From assembly GCA_003482555.1 (NCBI GenBank), contig DMYQ01000339.1, forward strand, positions 1 to 22,419: a stretch of DNA of 22,419 nucleotides, given 5' to 3'. The stretch is from Janthinobacterium sp. (lineage in GTDB: Bacteria; Pseudomonadota; Gammaproteobacteria; Burkholderiales; Burkholderiaceae_D). Within the stretch, counting starts at the first letter, position 1. Each line of letters opens with the position of its first letter. This document shows, in pieces, positions 14,675-22,419 of this stretch. The notes below the pieces were generated by a model that saw nothing but the letters and a program-made list of their open reading frames with translations, was not told the origin of the DNA and did not search any database. The translations under genes were made by a program, and so were the position numbers.

Positions 14675-17600
14675 GCTTGTTCCTCTTTCGCCAAGAATTC
14701 TTCCAGTGCCTTGTCAATTTCCGCATCGGACAATGCGCTCAGACGGGCATCCAGATCCTTCACCACTTTGAACAACTGGTCTTCCGACGCATGCGGATGT
14801 TCCTCCGTGCCTCCGGCGCCAGGCTCCCCGGCCGCGGCTGCGGCCGGCGCGCCGGTTTCCACCATCCGCGTCAGATGGACGATCAGTTCGGCCAAGGCAT
14901 TCCCCTTCATCAGTTCCAGCGTCGAAATTTTGATGCCGATGCGACGCTCGATGACGCCCTGCAGCTCGATGCCCATCAACGAGTCCATGCCCATGCTCAG
15001 CAGCGACACGCCGGTATCGATCTTGGCGCGGTTCACCCGCAAGACGGTCGACACCAGTTCCAGTACCCCGTCTTCGATGGCTTGCTGGCGTTCGGCCGGT
15101 TCCAGCTGGCGCAGCGCATGTAGCGGGCTTTGCTCGGCCAGGTCGCCGCCGCCGTCCGCCGTGGCGGCGAACAGGCGGCTGTTGCGCGGTGCCTCGGCCC
15201 AGTTCGGGTAAGACACGCGCAGGCTCTGCCAGTCCATCATGGCGGCCCCGATATTCACCGGCTTCCAGTCGAGGATCTTGTCGAGTACGCCGATCGCTTG
15301 CGACGGGGTGAAGGAACCGAAGCCCATGCGGTTCAGGTAATCTTCCACGCCCTTCGAGCGGGCCGCCATGCCGACCTGGCCCAGGGCCCCCCAGTTGATG
15401 GCGGTGGCCGGCAGGTTCAGGGCGCGGCGGTGCTGGGCCAGCGCATCCAGGTAGGCATTGGCCGACACATACGGCGCCTGCCCAGGATTGCCGACCAGCG
15501 AGCCGACGGACGAGAACAGCACGAAATAGTCGAGCGGCAGGTAGCGGGTGTGCTGGTGCAGCAGCCAGGCGCCGCGCGCCTTCGGCTGCATCACGGCTTC
15601 GATCTTGCGCGCTTCCAAGACATTGATGGCGGCATCGTCCAGCACCGCGGCGGCATGGAACACCCCCTTCAGTGGCGGCATGCCGACGGCGATCGACTGC
15701 AGCAAGCGCTGCACGCCCAGGTCGTCGGCGATGTCTGCGGCGACGGCGTAGACATTCGCCCCCGCCTGCTGCAGGCTGGCGACCGCCTGTTTCGCTTCCG
15801 GCGTACCGGCGCCGTTACGCCCCACCAGCGCCAGGTGGCGCACGCCCTGGCCCACCAGCCAGTTGGCCATCTGCAGGCCGAAGCCGCCGAAGCCGCCCGT
15901 GATCAGGTAAGTGCCGTTGGCATCGAAGCGCGCGCCGGCACGCTGCCCGGCATCGTCCAGATCGAGCACGCGCAGGCCCAGGCCCGCGCCGCGGGCGACG
16001 GCGTCCAGCTGTTCCGTGTAGAGCGTGGCCGGGGTGCGCCGCAGCGCCAGCGGCTGCAGGTCGCCGGCCTTGAGAAGGGCTTGCACCTGGTTTGCCAGTT
16101 CGGCAAACAGGGCCGGGTCGTGGCGCATGATCTGAATGATGTCCAGGCTGGCGCGCAACTGGTTGCCCTGCAGCGCGGGGGCGGCGGCCTTGCCAGCGCT
16201 GCTGTCGATGTAGCGCCCGGACACGCCCAGCAGGTTGTGAACCTGGGCCGCCAGTTCGCCCTGGCCGTCGTTCAGCACGACGTCCAGGCCGCGCGCGCCG
16301 GTCAGGGCGCGGATGCTGTCGATGCATTCCATGGTGCTGGCGTCAAACACATGCCGCAAGCCCTGGGCGCGCAAGAAATCGCGCTCGGCGCTGCCTGCGG
16401 CGCTGGCGTAGACGGTGGCACCCAGCCAGCGCGCGACCTGGATCGCGGCCTGGCCCAGGCGGCCACTGGCGTTCTGGATCAGCACATATTCGTTCGCCGT
16501 CAGGCGAGCGATGTTGTGCAGCGCGTGGTAGGCGGCGGCGAAGCTGCTCAATTGGACCGGATCGGTGCCGCCCGTGGCCAGGCTGGTGCTGCGCAGCAAC
16601 TGGCTGGCCGGCACGGTCAAGAAGGGCGCCGGTTCGGCCGACAGTTGCAGCATCACCCTTTCGCCGGCCTGCACTTCATCGACGCCGCTGCCGACGGCCA
16701 CGACGACGCCGAAGGCTTCGGCGCCCTGCCAACGGCCCGCCGCGCCATCGGGCAGGACGATCTGTTCCAGCGCCACTTCCACTTCCAGCGCGGCCGGCAC
16801 GCGGCGCGCCGTGGCCGAGGCCCAGGCGGCGGCGCCTTCGACGACGTCCTCGCGCCGGCTCAGTTCAGCCACCGTGCGGCGCGCCAGGCGCGACACATAG
16901 CGGCCTTCGGCGCGCAGGGCGACTTCTTCCTCGCGGCTGTCGGACAGCACTTCCAGCGCCAGGGCGCCGGCCGGGTCGGCCTGCGGATCGATGTCGATCA
17001 GGCGCAGGCGCAGTTCCGCATACTCATTGATGGCCACCCGGACGAAGCCGATGGCGGGTGCCTGCGCCACATTGACCTGCGCTTGCTGGCCGACGCACTG
17101 GGCCTGGGCCGTGACGAAGAACAGCCGCGCCGCATGCTCGACAGCGCGCTCGGCCACGCTCTGCACCAGGTGCATGACGGAGACGGCATTGGCCGTACCG
17201 ATGTCGTCGATATGCAGGCCGGCATCCAGGCTCCACAGGTGGACGATGCCGCGCAAAGGCGTGTCGCTGGTCTGTTCGAGCAAGCGCTGCAGGTCTTCCT
17301 TGCTGTCGGTCCGAACCATATAGTTGTGGCTATCGACCTGCTTGAAGGCAGAACCGCTGCGGGCCATGATGACCTTGCCGGCACCATCAGCTTGCAGGCG
17401 GGCCGCCAGTGCATCGGCGGCGCCGCCCGTGTCGCCCAGCAACAGCCAGTTGCCGCCGTCCTCGGGCGCGGCTTCCTGTTGCGCCGGCTCCCATTCGAAC
17501 TGGTACAACCATTGTTCCAGCTTGGCCATCTCGTCCTGGCCCTTCTGGGTCAGGGCCTGGGCGCGCACGCCCAGCACTTCGGCCAGAATATTGCCGTCCG

Positions 17601-20600
17601 CATCGCACAGGGTCACATCGCCGGCCAGGGCATGGTCGTGATGGTAGTGGCGCTCGGAATGGCACCAGAACTGGTTCGGCAGCGGCTGGTAGAGACGAAT
17701 CTGGCGAATACTGACGGGAACATAGACGTTCTGGTCGCCGCTGACGGTCAAGCCGGACAGCAGGGTCTGGAAGCAGGCATCCAGCAGGCTCGGATGCATC
17801 AGGTTGTTATGCTCCCTCTGGCCCAGGGCTTGGTGGCCTTCGATCAGGGCCAGGGCTTCGGCGCCGTCGCCACTCAGCCACAGGCCGCGCACGCCCTGGA
17901 AGTAGGGGCCGTACTGCAGGCCGCGGCCGCGCATGTCGGCATAGTGGGCCGTATGGCTGACGGCGTCCGGGCAGCGGGCGCGGATGTCGTCGAGCTGGCG
18001 CGGCTGCGGCAGGGCCAGGGGAATGTGCGACAGCTGGCCACGGGCGTGCTCGCTCCAGGCCGCGCCTTCGCGCTCACGGCTGAACACGGCGTAGCGGCGG
18101 CTGGCCTGGTCATAGGTGACGTGCAGGCGCGGCTGGCTGTTGGCGCTGACGATCAAGGCCTTGAAGAATTCCAGGTTTTCCAGCATCAGGTGGGGCGTGC
18201 CCACGGTTTCCCGGTGCACGGCCAGGCCCAGTTCCACGTAGGCTGCGCCCGGCAAGATCACCAAGTCTTCCACGCGGTGGTGCTGCAGATACGGCAGCAG
18301 ATTTCCGTTCAGGGTGCTTTCCCACACGGGCAGGGGACCGTTGACGCGGTGGCCCAGCAGGCTGTGTTCGGCCACCGCCATGCGGTCCAGGTAGGCGGCT
18401 TCGCCTTCGGCCCAGTGCTCTTCACGCTGCCATGGATAGGCCGGCAGCTTGGTATAGACCCCGCCGGCCGCGTGGAACACGCTCCAGTCGATGGCGGCGC
18501 CGGCGCTGTAGAGCCCGGCGACGGCTTCGAAGAAGGTCAGGCTTTCCGGCTTGTTGCGGCGCAGCGAGGTGAGCAGCGTGCCCGTCACGCCCTGATCGGC
18601 CAGGATTTCCGTGATCGAGCTCGACAGCACTGGATGGGGCCCCACTTCCAGGAACAGGCGGTGGCCGTCGCGGATCAGGGCTTGCATGGCTTTTTCGAAA
18701 AACACGGGTTCGCGGATATTGTCGCACCAGTAGGCGGCGTCGTAGGCGCCCGCCGCAGCCACCTCGCCCGTCACGGTCGAGTACAGCGGCACAGTGGCGG
18801 GGCGGATGCTGAGGTCGGCCAGCACCTCCATCACTTCCGCCTTCAGCGGCTCCATCGTGTGGCTGTGGTAAGCCACTTCCACGCTCAAGAAGCGGTGGAA
18901 GATTTGCTGTTGCTTCAACTGCTGCGCCACCTGCTGCAGGGCGTCGGCGGCACCGGCCAGGGTGACGGCCGTGGGGCCGTTGGCGGCGGCCAGCGACAGC
19001 CGGCCCGGGTGGGCCGCCAGGTAGGGCTGGGCGGCGGCCGCCGACAGGCCCACGGCCAGCATGGTGCCGATGCCGGCAGCCTTCTTCTGGATACGGCTGC
19101 GGTGGTAGGACACGCGCAGCGCGTCTTCCAGGCTCAGCACGCCCGCGATGTAGGCCGACGACACTTCACCCACGCTGTGGCCGACGACGGCGGCCGGTTC
19201 CACACCTTTCGAACGCCACAGGGCGGCCAGGCTCACCTGCAGCACGAAGTTGGCGGGCTGGGCAATCTGGGTTTCCAGGATGCGCGACACGCTCTCTTCG
19301 GCCTGCATTTCGGCGAGGATGGACCAGCCGGCCAGGCGCTGGAAGATGGCGTCGCATTCTTCCGCCATGGCGCGGAACACGGGTTCCGTGGCCAGCAACT
19401 CGCGGCCCATGGCCCACCATTGCGGCCCCATGCCGGTCAGTACGAAGACCGGCTTCTGGCCCTTGTTGGCGCCATTGCCCGTGGCCATGCCGGCGCCGAC
19501 GCCGTCGTCGATGAAGCTTTGCAACTGCTCCAGCATCTGTTCGCGCGACTCGGCGACCAGGGCCAGGCGCTGATCCTGGTGGCCGCGGCGCAGGGCGGCG
19601 GAATAGCACAGGTCGCTCAGGCTGGTGTCCGGACGGGACAGTTGGGTATGGTAGCGCCTGGCCAGGGCCGCCAGCGCGGCCTTGCTGCGGGCCGACAGGG
19701 GCAGCAAATATTGGGCCGACGCGACGGCGCCAAGCCGGACCGCATCCGCGCCCTGTTCCACAGGCTGGTATTGCTCCAGGATGGCGTGGGCATTGGTGCC
19801 GCCGTAGCCGAAGGAGTTGATCGCGACGCAGGCATTGCCGGGGCCGGCAGGCATGGTTTCCAGCGCCAGCGGCAGGCGCAGGCCCAGCTCGGCGAAGGGA
19901 ATGTTCGGATTCGGAATGGTCAGGTTGGCCAGCGGCGGGATCGCATTGTTTTTCAGGCACAGGGCCAGCTTGATCAAGCCGGCAACCCCGGAAGCCGCTT
20001 CCAGGTGGCCGATATTGGCCTTGACGGAACCGACCACGCAAGGCGCTTGCGCGGAACGGCCTTCGCCGAGGGCGGCGCCGATGGCGCGCGCTTCCAGCGG
20101 GTCGCCGATGGGGGTGCCGGTGCCGTGCGCTTCCACATAGCGGATTTGCAGGGGATCGACGTCCGCTTGCTTGAGCACGGTGCGCATCAGCGCTTCCTGG
20201 GACAAGGGGTTCGGTACCGTGATGCCGTCCGTGCGGCCATCCTGATTGACGCCCGTGCCGCGCACCAGGCCATAGATATCGTCGCCGTCGCGCAGGGCGT
20301 CGGCGTAAGGCTTGAGCACGACGATGCCGGCCCCTTCACCGCGGCCATAACCGTTGGCGCGGATATCGAAGCTCTTGCTGCGGCCGTCGGGCGAGAGGAA
20401 GCCGCCCTTGCACATGGCGATCAGATTTTCCGGACGGTACATGACGTTGACGCCGCCGAACAGGGCCAGCGAACATTCACCGCGCCAGATCGACTGGCAG
20501 GCTTCGTGCATGGCGACCAGGGAAGACGAACAGGCCGTGTCCAGGGTGAAGCTGGGGCCGCGCAAGTCAAACACATAGGACAGGCGGTTCGACAGGATGG

Positions 20601-21072
20601 TCAGGGTAGAGCCGACTGCCGAATGGGGGCCGATCTGTTCGCGGTTCAGGGGGCTGAACTGGGTCAGCAGGTTATCGAGCATGAAGCCGCCGATATAGAC
20701 GCCCGTGTCGGAGCCGGCCAATTGCTCGGGCTGCAGGCCGGCGTCTTCCAGCGCTTCCCAGGCCACTTCCATCAGCAGGCGCTGCTGTGGGTCGATGAAA
20801 CCGGCTTCGCGCGGCGAAATGCCGAAGAAGGCGGCGTCGAATTCCTTGATTTTCTGGTCGATGAAGCCGCCTGCGCGCACATACATCTTGCCGGGGGTGG
20901 CAGGGTTGGGGTCGTAGAACTGGTCCACATTCCAGCGGTCCGCAGGCACTTCGACAATGCCATCCCTGCCCTCTTTGAGCAATTCCCAGAATTCCGCCGG
21001 ATTGCTGACGCCACCAGGAAAGCGGCAGCCTATGCCGACGATAGCGATCGGCTCACGTTGATTGTTTAACAT
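14671..21072 (-). CDS. Highly reducing one-module type I PKS, KS-AT-DH-psiKR-ER-KR-ACP
   Basis: A 2133-residue synthase, similar in size and order to mycocerosic acid synthase. It starts directly with the KS, with no loading module. The KS has DTACSSS (C181), HGTGT (H316) and KANIGHL (H356). The AT has GMGPQWWAMGREL and GHSVGE (S633); the AYHSH motif at H736 resembles malonyl-type HR-PKS sequences. The DH has His932 in HRVEDLVILP and D1098-x3-Q1102. A structural psiKR follows, then an ER-like region (about 1425-1710) with a weakened nucleotide motif ASGRLG and no NFRD segment. The KR has TGGFGGFG, an LDD motif (B type), S1855, Y1868 and N1872. The ACP has GMDSL with S2031, followed by an Ala/Gly linker and a charged helix. 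No C-methyltransferase fits. The ATG at 21072 has GGGA upstream; an in-frame extension to 21120 is unlikely. Confidence 0.97.
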   Translation of the reverse strand: MLNNQREPIAIVGIGCRFPGGVSNPAEFWELLKEGRDGIVEVPADRWNVDQFYDPNPATPGKMYVRAGGFIDQKIKEFDAAFFGISPREAGFIDPQQRLLMEVAWEALEDAGLQPEQLAGSDTGVYIGGFMLDNLLTQFSPLNREQIGPHSAVGSTLTILSNRLSYVFDLRGPSFTLDTACSSSLVAMHEACQSIWRGECSLALFGGVNVMYRPENLIAMCKGGFLSPDGRSKSFDIRANGYGRGEGAGIVVLKPYADALRDGDDIYGLVRGTGVNQDGRTDGITVPNPLSQEALMRTVLKQADVDPLQIRYVEAHGTGTPIGDPLEARAIGAALGEGRSAQAPCVVGSVKANIGHLEAASGVAGLIKLALCLKNNAIPPLANLTIPNPNIPFAELGLRLPLALETMPAGPGNACVAINSFGYGGTNAHAILEQYQPVEQGADAVRLGAVASAQYLLPLSARSKAALAALARRYHTQLSRPDTSLSDLCYSAALRRGHQDQRLALVAESREQMLEQLQSFIDDGVGAGMATGNGANKGQKPVFVLTGMGPQWWAMGRELLATEPVFRAMAEECDAIFQRLAGWSILAEMQAEESVSRILETQIAQPANFVLQVSLAALWRSKGVEPAAVVGHSVGEVSSAYIAGVLSLEDALRVSYHRSRIQKKAAGIGTMLAVGLSAAAAQPYLAAHPGRLSLAAANGPTAVTLAGAADALQQVAQQLKQQQIFHRFLSVEVAYHSHTMEPLKAEVMEVLADLSIRPATVPLYSTVTGEVAAAGAYDAAYWCDNIREPVFFEKAMQALIRDGHRLFLEVGPHPVLSSSITEILADQGVTGTLLTSLRRNKPESLTFFEAVAGLYSAGAAIDWSVFHAAGGVYTKLPAYPWQREEHWAEGEAAYLDRMAVAEHSLLGHRVNGPLPVWESTLNGNLLPYLQHHRVEDLVILPGAAYVELGLAVHRETVGTPHLMLENLEFFKALIVSANSQPRLHVTYDQASRRYAVFSREREGAAWSEHARGQLSHIPLALPQPRQLDDIRARCPDAVSHTAHYADMRGRGLQYGPYFQGVRGLWLSGDGAEALALIEGHQALGQREHNNLMHPSLLDACFQTLLSGLTVSGDQNVYVPVSIRQIRLYQPLPNQFWCHSERHYHHDHALAGDVTLCDADGNILAEVLGVRAQALTQKGQDEMAKLEQWLYQFEWEPAQQEAAPEDGGNWLLLGDTGGAADALAARLQADGAGKVIMARSGSAFKQVDSHNYMVRTDSKEDLQRLLEQTSDTPLRGIVHLWSLDAGLHIDDIGTANAVSVMHLVQSVAERAVEHAARLFFVTAQAQCVGQQAQVNVAQAPAIGFVRVAINEYAELRLRLIDIDPQADPAGALALEVLSDSREEEVALRAEGRYVSRLARRTVAELSRREDVVEGAAAWASATARRVPAALEVEVALEQIVLPDGAAGRWQGAEAFGVVVAVGSGVDEVQAGERVMLQLSAEPAPFLTVPASQLLRSTSLATGGTDPVQLSSFAAAYHALHNIARLTANEYVLIQNASGRLGQAAIQVARWLGATVYASAAGSAERDFLRAQGLRHVFDASTMECIDSIRALTGARGLDVVLNDGQGELAAQVHNLLGVSGRYIDSSAGKAAAPALQGNQLRASLDIIQIMRHDPALFAELANQVQALLKAGDLQPLALRRTPATLYTEQLDAVARGAGLGLRVLDLDDAGQRAGARFDANGTYLITGGFGGFGLQMANWLVGQGVRHLALVGRNGAGTPEAKQAVASLQQAGANVYAVAADIADDLGVQRLLQSIAVGMPPLKGVFHAAAVLDDAAINVLEARKIEAVMQPKARGAWLLHQHTRYLPLDYFVLFSSVGSLVGNPGQAPYVSANAYLDALAQHRRALNLPATAINWGALGQVGMAARSKGVEDYLNRMGFGSFTPSQAIGVLDKILDWKPVNIGAAMMDWQSLRVSYPNWAEAPRNSRLFAATADGGGDLAEQSPLHALRQLEPAERQQAIEDGVLELVSTVLRVNRAKIDTGVSLLSMGMDSLMGIELQGVIERRIGIKISTLELMKGNALAELIVHLTRMVETGAPAAAAAGEPGAGGTEEHPHASEDQLFKVVKDLDARLSALSDAEIDKALEEFLAKEEQA

Positions 21073-21170
21073 GTTGTCCCATTTCAAAAAAAAGATCAGT
21101 CGAACGGATGGCAAGACCATCTCAGCGCGGAGCCATCAGCATCCGTTTCGAAACAGCCGGAGAAGCACGA

Positions 21171-21344
21171 ATGCAAGGAGTGGCATTTACCTCAAGAATC
21201 ATTGCATCAGATGGAGATTATTCGATTTTTATAATTGTGTAATTGTCATTTTCAACCGATTTAAATTGCATGCCAAGACAATTTCTTAATAAAAATATTA
21301 CAAATGTCATATTTCGCAATGAGACAACAGTCATGCGATGCAAT
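21171..21344. repeat. Four TTGCAT motifs, candidate operator sites
   Basis: TTGCAT is found on the plus strand at 21202-21207 and 21266-21271, and on the minus strand at 21171-21176 and 21338-21343. Three of them extend to ATTGCAT (21201-21207, 21265-21271, and 21338-21344 on the minus strand). The cluster overlaps and flanks the proposed PKS promoter. The adjacent DNA-binding regulator is the natural candidate ligand, but this is inference, and short AT-rich words recur by chance. Confidence 0.35.
21228..21255 (-). promoter_or_regulatory. Putative sigma-70 promoter for the PKS-NRPS operon
   Basis: On the minus strand, TTGAAA (plus 21250-21255) is followed after 16 bp by TATAAA (plus 21228-21233). 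Both are good matches to the -35 and -10 consensus. Transcription would begin near 21221, leaving an untranslated leader of about 150 nt before the PKS ATG. No riboswitch-like fold was recognised in that leader. Confidence 0.5.
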
Positions 21345-21468
21345 ACAAAAGGAATTGCTTTGCAAATTTTGCGATTTATGGCATTGTCTCGTTCGCCGCC
21401 TCGCATATTGGCGTGCGCGTGCCCGCGCATCCAGTGCGGGAAACTTTTTGTTCATGATTTGAGAGAAG

Positions 21469-22335
21469 ATGCACTCTGCAGAAAATTTGTTCGATTCCGC
21501 CACCCTGGCTGAAAGGGTGCGCTCCTTGATGGAGCGCCGCGGCATCGCCAAGCGCCGGCAATGCAAGGAACTGACCCATATTTTGCAATTGAGCTTTTCG
21601 CAAGCCCACCGCAAGCTGAACGGGGCCAGTCCGTGGACGCTGGAACAGCTCAAGAAGCTGACCGAACATTTTGGTGAACCTCTGGGCATGCTGGAACAGG
21701 AACACGAGGTGCCGGCCGGCATGGCGGACGCGGACGGGCGCGGCGAAATCCATGACGCCCTGTTTGTTATCGGCGAGCGCGCGCTGCCCTGCACGGCCTG
21801 GATCGGGCCGCGCGTCTGCCTGCAATACCGCGCGGAATTCATCGCCCTGCACGATGCTGACGGCTGGCGCGTCGTGGAAAACGGCCCCGGCCTCGATATC
21901 CATGCCGAGCGCCACCAGGTCGACAAGGTGGAAATCCATGTCCAGCAGCCGCCCCAGGCGACCATTGCCGTCATCGACGATGACCGCAATTCGGCCGACA
22001 ATCTGCGCGACTACCTCAACGAGACGGGCTTCAAGGCCAGCGCCTTCTACAACCATGCGACGCTGGAAGCGGCCATGCAGGAAGTGGAATATGACGGTTA
22101 TGTGGTCGACTGGTTGCTGGGCAGCACCACGACGGAGCAACTGATCCGCTCGATCCGCCTGTCCGGCCAGGCCACGGCGCCCATCATCCTGCTGACGGGC
22201 CAGCTCATCACGGGCAAGGCCAATGAGTCCGATGTCGCCCGCGTCATCATGCAGTTCAATGTGAATTGCCAGGAAAAGCCGACCCGCCTGTCGATCATCG
22301 CGGCCGAACTGTCGAATGCGCTCAACTTGCACTGA
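21469..22335 (+). CDS. Regulator with N-terminal HTH (BetR-like) and C-terminal receiver domain
   Basis: A 288-residue cytoplasmic regulator. Residues about 5-80 (LAERVRSLMERRGI, then QLSFSQAHRKLNGASPWTLEQLKKLTEHF) read as a helix-turn-helix region of the BetR type. A middle domain of about 80 residues of unknown role follows. From about 163, TIAVIDDDRNSADNLRDYLNETGF begins a CheY-like receiver with the acidic pair, phosphoacceptor Asp214 (VVDWLLG), the LLTGQ threonine and a late Lys-Pro (QEKPTR). Having DNA binding first and receiver last reverses the OmpR/NarL order. AGAG lies just before the ATG at 21469. No partner histidine kinase is in the window. It is divergent from the PKS, so control of the cluster is inferred. 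The BetR assignment is less certain than the receiver. Confidence 0.88.
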   Translation: MHSAENLFDSATLAERVRSLMERRGIAKRRQCKELTHILQLSFSQAHRKLNGASPWTLEQLKKLTEHFGEPLGMLEQEHEVPAGMADADGRGEIHDALFVIGERALPCTAWIGPRVCLQYRAEFIALHDADGWRVVENGPGLDIHAERHQVDKVEIHVQQPPQATIAVIDDDRNSADNLRDYLNETGFKASAFYNHATLEAAMQEVEYDGYVVDWLLGSTTTEQLIRSIRLSGQATAPIILLTGQLITGKANESDVARVIMQFNVNCQEKPTRLSIIAAELSNALNLH

Positions 22336-22419
22336 AGCGGCGCCCCCGCCATCGACCGTTACCACCCAGTGTAGTGTTGCGCGTTGATTGCGACTGATAA
22401 AAATAGCGGATTTTTCGCC
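22336..22419. other. Right-edge non-coding tail
   Basis: The 84 bases after the regulator stop show no gene start. A short AAAAAT-AGCGG-ATTTTT stem lies near 22399-22415, too weak and AU-only to be called a terminator. Nothing else is recognisable before the window ends. Confidence 0.4.

Larger units (their letters stand above)
21073..21468. other. Divergent intergenic region between PKS and regulator, partly AT-rich
   Basis: This 396-bp stretch separates the two divergent transcription units and is the only long gene-free region in the window. From about 21181 to 21400 it is visibly AT-rich against the GC-rich surroundings. It carries the putative PKS promoter, four TTGCAT motifs, and an AATTGTC/GACAATT inverted pair (21241-21247 and 21277-21283). 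A related pair, TTGTCATTTTC near 21243 and ATGTCATATTTC near 21304, also occurs. Short open frames across it have no family features, and I support no gene there. Confidence 0.7.

Noticed and set aside
11798..15211. A 1137-codon plus-strand frame opposite the NRPS and the PKS end
   Set aside because: This is also an antisense shadow, rich in Gln/His/Ala/Arg, crossing two real genes with complete catalytic motifs on the other strand.
15130..21069. A 1979-codon open frame on the plus strand covering almost the whole PKS
   Set aside because: It is the antisense shadow of the PKS. GC-rich codon use avoids TTA, CTA and TCA, so the opposite strand stays open. Its translation is His/Gln/Gly/Arg-rich with no domain features.
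10499..21072. Polycyclic tetramate macrolactam (HSAF-like) cluster
   Set aside because: The iterative PKS-NRPS idea is similar, but here the PKS and NRPS are separate proteins, the A-domain pocket is not ornithine-like, and none of the expected FAD oxidoreductase or cyclase genes are present.
21073..21120. Upstream start for the PKS at 21120
   Set aside because: The extra 16 residues are hydrophobic and unlike KS N-termini. The ATG at 21072 directly precedes the normal KS opening EPIAIVGIGCRFPGG.
22399..22415. AAAAAT-AGCGG-ATTTTT stem as terminator of the regulator gene
   Set aside because: The stem is only A/T pairs and six bases long, which is too weak to support a terminator call.
1..22419. 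CRISPR arrays, insertion sequences, tRNA or rRNA genes
   Set aside because: No regularly spaced repeats, transposase-like frames, terminal inverted repeats with target duplications, or tRNA-like folds were recognised by reading both strands.

Overview
The window reads as a GC-rich beta-proteobacterial chromosome segment, most likely Oxalobacteraceae (Janthinobacterium/Duganella/Massilia type). That placement is an inference from overall base composition, gene style and the HTH-receiver regulator family, not from a marker gene. Its core is a compact hybrid PKS-NRPS biosynthetic locus. Twelve genes lie head-to-tail on the minus strand from about 21.07 kb down to the left edge. A single regulator diverges from them on the plus strand.

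Layout, in the direction of minus-strand transcription: a one-module, Mas-like highly reducing type I PKS (KS-AT-DH-psiKR-ER-KR-ACP, 14671-21072); a one-module NRPS (C-A-PCP-TE, 10499-14674) coupled to it by an ATGA overlap; a secreted SGNH/GDSL-fold protein that has lost its catalytic residues (9560-10450); an outer-membrane beta-barrel protein (8777-9496); a secreted DUF2147 protein (8233-8718); a type II thioesterase (7425-8204); a Sfp-type phosphopantetheinyl transferase (6632-7417); a tripartite RND efflux pump with adaptor 5396-6616, inner-membrane transporter 2211-5399 and outer-membrane lipoprotein 829-2211; a second DUF2147 protein (213-671); and the start of an exported thioredoxin-like protein (1-155, cut by the window edge). 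The plus-strand regulator (21469-22335) fuses an N-terminal DNA-binding region to a C-terminal receiver domain. It is separated from the PKS by about 400 bp that include an AT-rich stretch with a plausible promoter and four TTGCAT motifs.

How it could work (inference): the PPTase arms the ACP and PCP. The PKS has no loading module, so it probably takes an acyl starter from primary metabolism and may act iteratively. The C domain then joins the acyl chain to one amino acid, chosen by an A domain whose pocket resembles a threonine pocket. The TE domain releases the product with a cysteine rather than serine nucleophile, the type of TE known to form strained lactones and lactams. The type II TE removes stalled chains, and the RND pump exports the product. 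The secreted accessory proteins suggest that the product acts at, or has to cross, the cell envelope.

The most unusual features are the Cys-TE next to a Thr-like A domain (a testable N-acyl beta-lactone hypothesis), the degenerate SGNH pseudoenzyme, the eroded ER domain, the paired but diverged DUF2147 genes, and several small repeats and hairpins in the gaps. I do not recognise the locus as a named natural-product cluster. Its chemistry cannot be fixed from sequence alone.
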